DNA from: Pseudomonadota bacterium | GTDB lineage: Bacteria; Pseudomonadota; Gammaproteobacteria; Acidithiobacillales; Acidithiobacillaceae | NCBI GenBank assembly: GCA_021827445.1 | Contig: JAKAVW010000140.1 | Location: 1 to 7,787 of the forward strand | Direction: 5' to 3' | DNA length: 7,787 nucleotides | In this document: positions 1 through 5,951 of the stretch, piece after piece | Layout: every line of letters begins with the position of its first letter | Position numbering within the stretch: position 1 is the first letter of the stretch | Position numbers and translations under genes: made by a program | The notes under the pieces: model-generated | The model's database searches: none | What the model saw: the letters and a program-made list of their open reading frames with translations, nothing else | Told to the model about the DNA's origin: nothing

Positions 1-380
1 GCGGCGAGGTCTTCATCACCAAGATGCCGGTAATTTACGTTAGAGATTTGGCGCAGGCCATGATCCAGAGCCTGGCGGCCGGCTATGGGCGGAACCCGGA
101 CAAGATCGAAATCAAAGAGGTCGGCGCGCGCCCGGGTGAAAAAATGTATGAAGAGCTGCTGACCAGCGAAGAAACCCGACGCGCCGTTGAGCTGGAACAA
201 TATTTCGTCGTGCGTCCAGCGTTCATGCCGGTATATTCACGCATCCACTACGAATATCCAAGTGTGCGCAACCAGAAAGTCGAACGACCGTACGTATCGG
301 CTGAAGAGCCTAAACTTGGCGTACCGGCAATTCAGGATCTTCTGGAGAAGACTGGGATCTTGAACAAAGTGGAGGTATGA
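1..380 (+). CDS. CapD/FlaA1-type nucleotide-sugar 4,6-dehydratase/epimerase, C-terminal part (5' truncated)
   Basis: The gene enters from the left edge; the reading frame is open from base 3 and about 125 C-terminal residues are present. No start is visible, and the ATG at 24 lies inside the conserved segment GEVFITKMPV, so it is not the true start. This segment, the following RDLAQAMI and the block VGARPGEKMYEELLTSEE (codons from about 120) match the C-terminal half of the PF02719 polysaccharide-biosynthesis family, which is an extended SDR family of cytoplasmic NAD(P)-dependent enzymes. Known members (CapD, FlaA1/PseB, WbpM) dehydrate UDP-GlcNAc or related UDP-sugars at C4/C6, or epimerise C4. 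The Rossmann fold and catalytic S/T-Y-K residues lie upstream of the window, so substrate and reaction cannot be decided. Its stop (378-380) overlaps the ATG at 377 of the sulfoquinovose synthase gene, which points to one operon. Confidence 0.88.
   Translation, partial: GEVFITKMPVIYVRDLAQAMIQSLAAGYGRNPDKIEIKEVGARPGEKMYEELLTSEETRRAVELEQYFVVRPAFMPVYSRIHYEYPSVRNQKVERPYVSAEEPKLGVPAIQDLLEKTGILNKVEV
371..375 (+). promoter_or_regulatory. Strong ribosome binding site (GGAGG) that bears on the sqdB start
   Basis: GGAGG lies only 1 base before the ATG at 377 but 7 bases before the in-frame GTG at 383. The second spacing is near the usual optimum, so this site favours GTG 383 as the real start of the next gene. 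Confidence 0.6.
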
Positions 381-1528
381 CGGTGCGGGTGTTGATTCTT
401 GGGGGCGATGGCTATCTCGGTTGGCCAACAGCTATGCACTTAGCGGCTCGTAGCCAAGACGTTATGGTGGTAGATAACTATCTCCGCCGTACGATTGCCA
501 TCCAGACACGTTCCGAAGCGCTGATAACCAATCCAGATCTGGAACAGCGCGCGGAAATTTTTCAGGCCGCCTCCGGCAAGCGGATTAAGACGCGGATCGG
601 CGATTGCACCGATTTTGCATTTCTAGATTCGGTTTTCCGGGAATTCAAACCGGAAGCCGTAGTGCATTACGCCGAGCAACCATCGGCACCGTACTCCATA
701 CGCGGCTATACTGAGGCCGAGCTGACCTTGCGGAATAACCTCACTACTACCTTGAACGTACTATGGGCAATCCAAAAGCAGGCACCGGACTGTCACTTGG
801 TGAAGCTTGGCACCATGGGGGAGTATGGCACACCGAACATTGATATCGAGGAAGGCTGGATCGAAATCGAGCACAAGGGCCGCAAGGACCGTTTTCTGTT
901 TCCGCGACAAGCCGGTAGTCTGTATCACACCACAAAAATACTGGACACGGACCTGATCTGGTTCTATGTGCGCATGTCGAAGCTTCGTGTTACGGATCTG
1001 ATGCAGGGGCCAGTGTACGGCCTATCTACACCGGAAGCCGATCTGGACGAGCGCTTGGCTCCGAATTTTCACTACGACGATATCTTTGGAACGGTGGTAA
1101 ACCGCTTCCTGGTGCAGGCGGTGGCCGGCGAACCGCTAACGGTGTACGGCAAGGGCGGCCAGATTCGCGGATACCTCAATCTCTTGGATACCTTGCAATG
1201 TGTCCAGCTCGCGGTCGATAGCCCAACAAAACCCGGCGAACTGCGCGTGCTCAATCAGTTCACGGAATGTTTCAGCGTTAATAATCTGGCGGATCGAGTG
1301 CAGAAGGCAGGCAAGTCTCTTGGGTTGCGAGTCGAAATCGAGCATGTAGCCAATCCGCGAAAAGAAGCCGAGGAGCACTACTACAACCCAGCGCACAGCG
1401 GGCTTTTAGACTTGGGTTTGAAGCCCCACTATATGGATGAGAGCGTGCTCGCAGCTATGCTGGAACGTATCATGCTCTACCGTAAAAATATAGATATTGC
1501 GAAGATCCGACCGCGGGTACGCTGGTAG
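377..1528 (+). CDS. sqdB: UDP-sulfoquinovose synthase (SqdB/SQD1 family)
   Basis: This cytoplasmic NAD-dependent extended-SDR enzyme makes UDP-6-sulfoquinovose from UDP-glucose and sulfite, the sulfonated sugar donor for sulfolipid and some glycans. The 383-residue length fits the family. The dinucleotide-binding loop GGDGYLGW is at residues 9-16. The hallmark HLVKLGTMGEYGTPNIDIEE is at 140-159, with T146, and YHTTK at 183-187 supplies Y183 and K187; these correspond to the T/Y/K catalytic set of plant SQD1. LTVYGKGGQIRGYLN (254-268) and EAEEHYYNPAH (330-340) are also strongly SQD1-like. The given start is the ATG in an ATGA overlap with the upstream gene; GTG 383 has better Shine-Dalgarno spacing and would give MRVLILGGDGYLGW, the usual family N-terminus. 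A membrane polymerase/ligase-type gene follows after 4 bases. No recognisable sulfolipid synthase (SqdX/SqdD) is in the window, so a polysaccharide destination is plausible but inferred. Confidence 0.95.
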   Translation: MTVRVLILGGDGYLGWPTAMHLAARSQDVMVVDNYLRRTIAIQTRSEALITNPDLEQRAEIFQAASGKRIKTRIGDCTDFAFLDSVFREFKPEAVVHYAEQPSAPYSIRGYTEAELTLRNNLTTTLNVLWAIQKQAPDCHLVKLGTMGEYGTPNIDIEEGWIEIEHKGRKDRFLFPRQAGSLYHTTKILDTDLIWFYVRMSKLRVTDLMQGPVYGLSTPEADLDERLAPNFHYDDIFGTVVNRFLVQAVAGEPLTVYGKGGQIRGYLNLLDTLQCVQLAVDSPTKPGELRVLNQFTECFSVNNLADRVQKAGKSLGLRVEIEHVANPRKEAEEHYYNPAHSGLLDLGLKPHYMDESVLAAMLERIMLYRKNIDIAKIRPRVRW

Positions 1529-1532
1529 TTAC

Positions 1533-2864
1533 ATGAGAACTACTGCCGATGACGTGGGTCGGGAATCGCCTCAGCCATCCAGGATGAGCATCACCCGTAT
1601 TTCGGTTTATTTTCTAACATTGGCCATTTGCGTGCCGACGGATTTAAACATAAGTGCAATAAACGAAAGACCATTACTTGTACCCTTTGCGACGTTCTTG
1701 GTATTGCTGGTTTGGATCGTTCTCCAGCGCGGACGTCTTGTGGCGGTGCACGGGGCGCTGGGTTTGATATGGCGTGCGCTGATTCTGTTTATTGCAGTAA
1801 CTGTGTTGTCAGCCCTCATTCACCCTAATGCTGCGGCCTCGATGGCAGTCCTTGGCGCCTATGTAGACCGTTTTGTGATGCTGTTTGTACTGGTACAAAT
1901 CATGGCGCTGGATTATCAATTGATTGTAAGAGTGCAACACCTTCTGGCCAGTATTTTGGCCGTAGTGGCACTGCTCATGATAAGCAATATTTTCGGTGTC
2001 TTCGGCGGTTTACAACAGTTCACTAAGGTTGCTGGTCGCTTGGTCAACCGAGATGTATCGGGACTTGGTGACCCGAATTTTACTGCCCTGATATTCAATA
2101 TCGGGTTAGCCATGGCTTTAGCTTGGTTTGCAACGGCGGAATCCCGCTGGCGGCGGGTAATGGCCACTGTTGTTGCACTGCTTCTGATGGCAGGGGTTGC
2201 CAAGACAGTATCCATCGGTGGTTTGGTTGGTTTGGTCGTAGTATTGGTGTTGGGGTTCTGGCGCATAGCCCGTTTTGCGAGTCACCGGAGGTGGGGGGTG
2301 ACATTGCTGACTGTCGGGTTGCTTGCAGCTATTGTTGCAATGGCAGGCAGTTTTTATTCTTTGCGGATTCAACAGCAAATAGCAGCTTCAGAGCAGTCAG
2401 TGGGCAATTTTGGAAGTTCACGTTTGAACTTGTCCATAGGAGGATTGCGCATGATAGCCGCCAATCCATTATTAGGTGTGGGCTTGTCGAATGTGGCGGA
2501 ATATATGCCGCAGTATTTGTTGTTCCCAATTTATAATCCTCAACAAGGAGCGCATGACTGTTTCATTTCGGTTATGGCTGAGAGCGGAATTCCCTCTTTT
2601 CTGTTGTTGGGATTTGTTGGGATTATGCTTTTCAAGTTGGTAGTGCGCACGCAGCGACACCTGAAAAAAACTGGGAATCGTTATTGGTATCTGATAGGTG
2701 AGGGTACATGGATTGCGTTACTTGCGACTCTAGTTCAGGCCTTGGCGCTTGAGACTCAGCGTGAGCCTACAGTGTGGCTGACTGTCGCGCTAGCATTGTC
2801 TTTGGCAACCAAGGTCCAGTACGATCAGACGCTTTCAAGCAGATTGGATCTTCTTTCAAGCTGA
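1533..2864 (+). CDS. O-antigen polymerase/ligase family multi-pass membrane protein (Wzy/WaaL-like)
   Basis: This 443-residue protein is very hydrophobic, with roughly ten predicted membrane segments by eye; they start near residue 20 and the last lies near 410-428. A long extracytoplasmic-type region from about residue 275 to 350 holds the family core: RLNLSIGGLRMIAANPLLGV (297-316), AHDCF (340-344) and AESGIPS (349-355). These match the O-antigen ligase/polymerase domain (PF04932), where a basic residue and a His in this loop are typical. An earlier segment, GLGDPNF (177-183), resembles the G-x-x-N/D-P-N motif seen in the same superfamily. Such proteins polymerise undecaprenyl-linked repeat units (Wzy), ligate glycan to lipid A core (WaaL), or transfer it to protein; sequence alone does not separate these. 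In this locus Wzy is the likeliest. ATG 1533 was chosen because TTG 1497 would overlap sqdB by 32 bases; ATG 1584 is a possible alternative that removes only a hydrophilic leader. No good Shine-Dalgarno site precedes either ATG, so translation may be coupled to sqdB. Confidence 0.85.
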   Translation: MRTTADDVGRESPQPSRMSITRISVYFLTLAICVPTDLNISAINERPLLVPFATFLVLLVWIVLQRGRLVAVHGALGLIWRALILFIAVTVLSALIHPNAAASMAVLGAYVDRFVMLFVLVQIMALDYQLIVRVQHLLASILAVVALLMISNIFGVFGGLQQFTKVAGRLVNRDVSGLGDPNFTALIFNIGLAMALAWFATAESRWRRVMATVVALLLMAGVAKTVSIGGLVGLVVVLVLGFWRIARFASHRRWGVTLLTVGLLAAIVAMAGSFYSLRIQQQIAASEQSVGNFGSSRLNLSIGGLRMIAANPLLGVGLSNVAEYMPQYLLFPIYNPQQGAHDCFISVMAESGIPSFLLLGFVGIMLFKLVVRTQRHLKKTGNRYWYLIGEGTWIALLATLVQALALETQREPTVWLTVALALSLATKVQYDQTLSSRLDLLSS

Positions 2865-4075
2865 TGCGCGTATTGGTGCTTACTGAAAGTTTCCCCACCC
2901 CTGAAGATCCGGGGAGGGGTGTGTTTATTCGCGAGCAGGTAGATGCCTTGTCGCGGCTGCACGAAATCAGGGTGCTGTTCCCAAGGCCGGCATTGCCGGT
3001 AATCGCATCCGCCCTTCTTGAGCCGCGTGCTGAATCCCTCGACAGTGGGGCGTGCTTTCAACTACGCCCCGAAGTGGAGGTGGATCGGCCAGCCTATTTT
3101 TACGTACCACGCCACCGAGGCATTCGCGCTTGGCAGATTGCGCAGGCAGTGAGATGCACGCTGCGGAAGGCACCCAGCCCCTACGATATCGTGCATGCCC
3201 ATTGGCTTTCACCGGCGGGTTTGGCTGCCGTCAGGGGCGTGGCTGAAGCGGGTATTCCGGTGGTGGTAACAGCCCACGCTGGCGATGTCTATAGAGATCT
3301 CAAACAACCACGATATTTTCAGATGGCTCAGCAGGTAATCCGGGGGACTTCACGGATTATCGCCGTGACGGATTATTTCCGTGAGCCATTATTGCAGGCT
3401 GGTGCCACCCCTGAAAAGTTGCGTGTAATCCCCAATGGTGTGGATGTGGGGTTGTTTGCGCCAGCTGACCGTGACCGAGCCAGGACCGAGTTGCGGTTAC
3501 CCACGAATGTACCGCTCTATCTCTATATAGGGAATTTGCAAACAGCCAAAGGAGTTGCCGACGTAGTCGAGGCTTTTTTTGCCTATGCACTGCCCCAAGC
3601 AGTATTGGTAATCGCTGGCACTGGCCCTTTGTGGAAAGGGTTTAGTCGGCGTGCGTCGGAATCTGGAGGCAGGATGATCCTGCGTGGTTGGCAATCACAT
3701 GATTCAGTAGCCAGATATTTGGCCGCTGCGGATTGCTTCGTGCTTGCCTCCTATGCAGAAGGCAACCCAGTGACTGTGCTTGAAAGTCTTTGTTGTGGTA
3801 GACCGGTGATCGGCAACTCGATTTCGGCGATCGCGCCGCTTATCGAAGAAGGCAAAAACGGGTTGCTGGTCCCGCCCGGTGATGTACCGGCGCTCGGGCG
3901 CGCCATGCGTGCATTACCAGACATACATTGGGAGCATACTGTGATTGCGCAGCAAGCCGCAAGCCGTTACGGATGGGCGAGCGTGGCACAACGCATTTCG
4001 GAGGTCTATGGCGAGGCTGTGGCAAGTGCATGTGACGGACAGCGTGTGCATGTCTCCACCCTTGCCATAGACTGA
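2864..4075 (+). CDS. GT4-family glycosyltransferase (GT-B fold)
   Basis: This 403-residue, probably cytoplasmic or membrane-associated protein transfers a sugar from a nucleotide donor to a growing lipid-linked oligosaccharide. The N-terminal domain opens with MRVLVLTESFPTPEDPGRGV, typical of GT4 enzymes with a glycine-rich acceptor loop, and contains DIVHAHW (108-114). The C-terminal donor domain contains IPNGVD (189-194), YIGNLQTAKG (221-230, with the phosphate-contacting K229) and the retaining-GT4 EX7E motif EGNPVTVLE (E299 and E307). Donor and acceptor cannot be read from sequence. The start is the ATG in a TGATG overlap with the upstream stop; the frame is open further upstream to ATG 2774, but that stretch lies inside the membrane-protein gene and does not look like a GT N-terminus. 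It does not resemble the sulfolipid synthase SqdX as I know it, so a role in adding sulfoquinovose is possible only by proximity. It is the last gene before the 134-base gap. Confidence 0.92.
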   Translation: MRVLVLTESFPTPEDPGRGVFIREQVDALSRLHEIRVLFPRPALPVIASALLEPRAESLDSGACFQLRPEVEVDRPAYFYVPRHRGIRAWQIAQAVRCTLRKAPSPYDIVHAHWLSPAGLAAVRGVAEAGIPVVVTAHAGDVYRDLKQPRYFQMAQQVIRGTSRIIAVTDYFREPLLQAGATPEKLRVIPNGVDVGLFAPADRDRARTELRLPTNVPLYLYIGNLQTAKGVADVVEAFFAYALPQAVLVIAGTGPLWKGFSRRASESGGRMILRGWQSHDSVARYLAAADCFVLASYAEGNPVTVLESLCCGRPVIGNSISAIAPLIEEGKNGLLVPPGDVPALGRAMRALPDIHWEHTVIAQQAASRYGWASVAQRISEVYGEAVASACDGQRVHVSTLAID

Positions 4076-4076
4076 G

Positions 4077-4106
4077 TTGACATGAAGTTTCGTGAAACAT
4101 AAGTAT
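4077..4106 (+). promoter_or_regulatory. Weak candidate sigma-70 promoter before the 2-epimerase gene
   Basis: TTGACA (4077-4082) is a perfect -35 hexamer. The best -10 candidates are poor: CATAAG (4098-4103, four of six matches, spacing 15) and AAGTAT (4101-4106, three of six, spacing 18). The dyad GTTTC-GT-GAAAC falls in the spacer and could be an operator. It is plausible because a new transcription unit could start here, but the -10 makes the call weak. Confidence 0.25.
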
Positions 4107-4195
4107 TCCGCGACGAGGAAGAGGGTGCCATTTCGTTTCTGAACTCATACTTCCCGCGACAAATATGTCGGAATGATTCCTGGCTCGGATTTAAA

Positions 4196-4200
4196 AAGAG
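4196..4200 (+). promoter_or_regulatory. Ribosome binding site (AAGAG) for the 2-epimerase gene
   Basis: AAGAG lies 9 bases before ATG 4210 and 12 before the next in-frame ATG at 4213, within an A/T-rich leader. The spacing slightly favours the first ATG. Confidence 0.45.
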
Positions 4201-4209
4201 ATTATTAAT

Positions 4210-5322
4210 ATGATGGATGAAAAGTTTTTGAAACTGGAAAGTTTAAGGCCGGAAATTGCCATAGTTGTCGGTACACGACCGGGGATCGTGAAATTTGCTC
4301 CCATTATCCATGCACTTAGAAATCGTGCATTGGCACATTTTGTGATTCACACCGGTCAACATTATTCGCCAAACATGGATTCGCAGTTTTTTGAAGATTT
4401 GGAACTGCCAGCTTCGGATTACCGCTTGGAAGGCGTAGCGGACAAAACCACTCACGGCGGCCAAACGGCAGCCATGCTCGATGGCATCGAGCGCATCTTG
4501 ATGGAACGCAGACCTCAGTTGGTGCTGATGGGGGGCGATGCCAATACCAATCTGGCCGGAGCCCTGGCCGCCCGCAAGCTGGGCATCCACGTCGGACATT
4601 TAGAGGCTGGGGAACGATGCTACGACTGGCAGGTTTCGGAGGAGCACAACCGGCGGATCATTGATCATATCTCCGATTATCTGTTCACTACTTCGCAAAA
4701 AACGGGCGAATATCTGAATAGAGAAGCAGTGCAAGGAAAGGTTGTGGAGACCGGGAACACCGTTGTGGACGCATCTTATCAGCATCTGGAGATTGCGCTG
4801 TGCCGCTATGGTGATTCCATCAGACAGCAACTTCCTCCCAGAAGTTATGCAATTATGACAACTCATCGCGAGGAAACGGTGGATTATCCCGAACGCTTGC
4901 GCGGTATGCTTGCGGGTGCTGAAAGAGTGGCAAAAGAGCTAAGCATCCGGGTTGTGTTTTTGGCACATCCCCGTACTCAAAAGCGCTTCCGGGAATTCGA
5001 ACTTGCTGATTGGGCGTGCAATCTTGCTGGTGTGGAATTGCGTGATGGCGTGGGATATTTGGAATTCTTGGCTCTGTTGGCTGGAGCACGTCTTGTCATG
5101 ACGGATTCCGGTGGTGTCCAACAGGAAGCCTGTATTCATCGCATACCTTGTATCACCATGAATGAAACCACCGAATGGACGGAAACAGTCGAGATTGGAG
5201 CGAACCGGCTGGTAGGCACCGATCCTGAAAGGATTTCTGTCGGAGCGACAGAAGCACTGCGGGCTAAGGTTGACTGGCAGGTACCTTTCGGTGATGGGCA
5301 TGCTAAAGAGGTGGCCCGATGA
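4210..5322 (+). CDS. wecB: Non-hydrolysing UDP-GlcNAc 2-epimerase family protein (WecB/WbpI-like)
   Basis: This 370-residue cytoplasmic GT-B-fold enzyme interconverts UDP-GlcNAc and UDP-ManNAc, or epimerises C2 of a modified UDP-GlcNAc such as UDP-GlcNAc3NAcA (WbpI/WlbD). The UDP-binding start GTRPGIVKFAP (21-31) keeps R23 and K28. MGGDANTNLAGALAARK (107-123) carries D110, HLEAGE (130-135) carries E132, and SEEHNRRIIDHISDYLF (143-159) carries E144 and R148. THREETVD (218-225) carries H219, and TDSGGVQQEA (298-307) carries S300. These align with the known catalytic and UDP-contacting positions of E. coli WecB. Several flanking residues differ from the commonest consensus: RPE to RPG, GDT to GDA, MPEE to VSEE, QEE to QQE. 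That suggests a distinct subgroup but not an inactive enzyme. The following acyltransferase, oxidoreductase and aminotransferase genes favour a WbpI-type substrate, so the wecB symbol marks the family rather than the exact reaction. The stop overlaps the next start (ATGA). Confidence 0.92.
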   Translation: MMDEKFLKLESLRPEIAIVVGTRPGIVKFAPIIHALRNRALAHFVIHTGQHYSPNMDSQFFEDLELPASDYRLEGVADKTTHGGQTAAMLDGIERILMERRPQLVLMGGDANTNLAGALAARKLGIHVGHLEAGERCYDWQVSEEHNRRIIDHISDYLFTTSQKTGEYLNREAVQGKVVETGNTVVDASYQHLEIALCRYGDSIRQQLPPRSYAIMTTHREETVDYPERLRGMLAGAERVAKELSIRVVFLAHPRTQKRFREFELADWACNLAGVELRDGVGYLEFLALLAGARLVMTDSGGVQQEACIHRIPCITMNETTEWTETVEIGANRLVGTDPERISVGATEALRAKVDWQVPFGDGHAKEVAR

Positions 5323-5951
5323 GCAAGGGTGCGCGGGTGGAACATGGAGAATCCTTCTTCTGTGACGACGGATGTCTGGTGGGTGTGCTGTACCGGCCGG
5401 AAGCGGGCCCGGCGCGTTTCGGCAGCGATTGCCGTATCCGCTGGGGCACAGTCATCTACGGCGATGTTACGACAGGGAATGATTTTCAAACCGGGCATCA
5501 TGTGATGATCCGGGAGAAAACCGTTGTCGGGAATCACGTGGTGATTGGGACCGGAACGGTGATTGACGGGCAAGTGGAAATCGGGGACTTCGTGAAAATT
5601 GAGTCGCAGTGTTACATACCCACGCATGTGCGTATCGGCAATCGCGTATTTTTAGGGCCGGGTGTGACGCTTACCAATGACCGCTATCCGCTCAAGCAGC
5701 GTGACCAATATCGTCCTGAAGGCCCAATCATTGAAGATGGCGTGACTCTGGGAGGGCGGGTTACCGTGTGCCCCGGTGTGCGTATCGGAGAAGATGCTTT
5801 CGTCGCAGCAGGCGCAGTGGTCATCAGGGACGTGCCGCCGCGCTCGCTGGTGATGGGTGTCCCGGGCAGGGTCAAGCCGCTACCGGCCCATCTCGCCGAA
5901 CGCAATCTGGCGCTGTCGTGGCGCCGTCATCTCGGCGGGGGGAAAACCTGA
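5319..5951 (+). CDS. Left-handed beta-helix (hexapeptide-repeat) acyltransferase, probable sugar N-acetyltransferase (WbpD-like)
   Basis: This 210-residue protein consists largely of hexapeptide repeats of the [LIV]-G-x-x-x-x type from about residue 34 to 167, for example VVGNHVVIGTGTVIDGQVEI (69-88), then VRIGNRVFLGPGVTLTND (104-121) and VCPGVRIGEDAFVAAGAVVI (150-169). It ends with the common tail VPPRSLVMGVPGRV (172-185). Enzymes of this fold work as trimers and transfer acetyl groups from acetyl-CoA. The GPGVTLTND-x-YP insertion resembles the loop of WbpD/WlbB and QdtC-type sugar N-acetyltransferases. The inferred role is acetylation of the 3-amino group made by the oxidoreductase and aminotransferase encoded downstream. 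The N-terminal 33 residues lack the repeat pattern. ATG 5319 is in an ATGA overlap with the previous gene and has GAGG at 5308-5311, seven bases upstream. The acyl donor and substrate are inferred from context; O-acetylation cannot be excluded. Confidence 0.87.
   Translation: MSKGARVEHGESFFCDDGCLVGVLYRPEAGPARFGSDCRIRWGTVIYGDVTTGNDFQTGHHVMIREKTVVGNHVVIGTGTVIDGQVEIGDFVKIESQCYIPTHVRIGNRVFLGPGVTLTNDRYPLKQRDQYRPEGPIIEDGVTLGGRVTVCPGVRIGEDAFVAAGAVVIRDVPPRSLVMGVPGRVKPLPAHLAERNLALSWRRHLGGGKT

Larger units (their letters stand above)
4076..4209 (+). other. Intergenic gap between the two gene blocks; possible promoter/leader region
   Basis: This is the only sizeable non-coding stretch. It contains a TTGACA hexamer just after the upstream stop, and three short dyads: GTTTC-GT-GAAAC (4087-4098), CGACA-AATA-TGTCG (4157-4170) and GGAAT-G-ATTCC (4170-4180). 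About one dyad of this size would be expected by chance in this length, so the excess is slight. There is no GC-rich hairpin followed by a T-run, hence no visible intrinsic terminator. The heptamer CCGCGAC occurs twice (4108-4114 and 4154-4160). No credible small gene was found; the open frame from ATG 4082 is only six codons. Confidence 0.5.

Noticed and set aside
1497..1532. TTG start for the membrane-protein gene
   Set aside because: It would overlap sqdB by 32 bases, with a rare start codon and no ribosome site; ATG 1533 follows the sqdB stop closely.
2774..2863. N-terminal extension of the GT4 gene to ATG 2774
   Set aside because: These 30 codons lie within the membrane-protein gene and read as an out-of-frame shadow; the GT4 fold begins at MRVLVLTES from ATG 2864.
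2864..4075. GT4 gene as the sulfolipid synthase SqdX
   Set aside because: It shares only general GT4 motifs; its N-terminal region lacks the SqdX-type pattern I recall, and the surrounding genes are polysaccharide genes.
4157..4180. Intrinsic terminator formed by the adjacent dyads CGACA/TGTCG and GGAAT/ATTCC
   Set aside because: The stems are only 5 base pairs and no T-run follows, so termination is not supported.
5136..5627. 163-codon open frame on the - strand
   Set aside because: It is antisense across the junction of the 2-epimerase and acyltransferase genes, both of which are clearly real; its translation shows no family motif.
5768..5950. Upstream extension of the oxidoreductase gene
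   Set aside because: The extra 61 residues are Arg/Gly/Ser-rich and overlap the acyltransferase; the Rossmann fold begins right at ATG 5951, which has a G-rich ribosome site.
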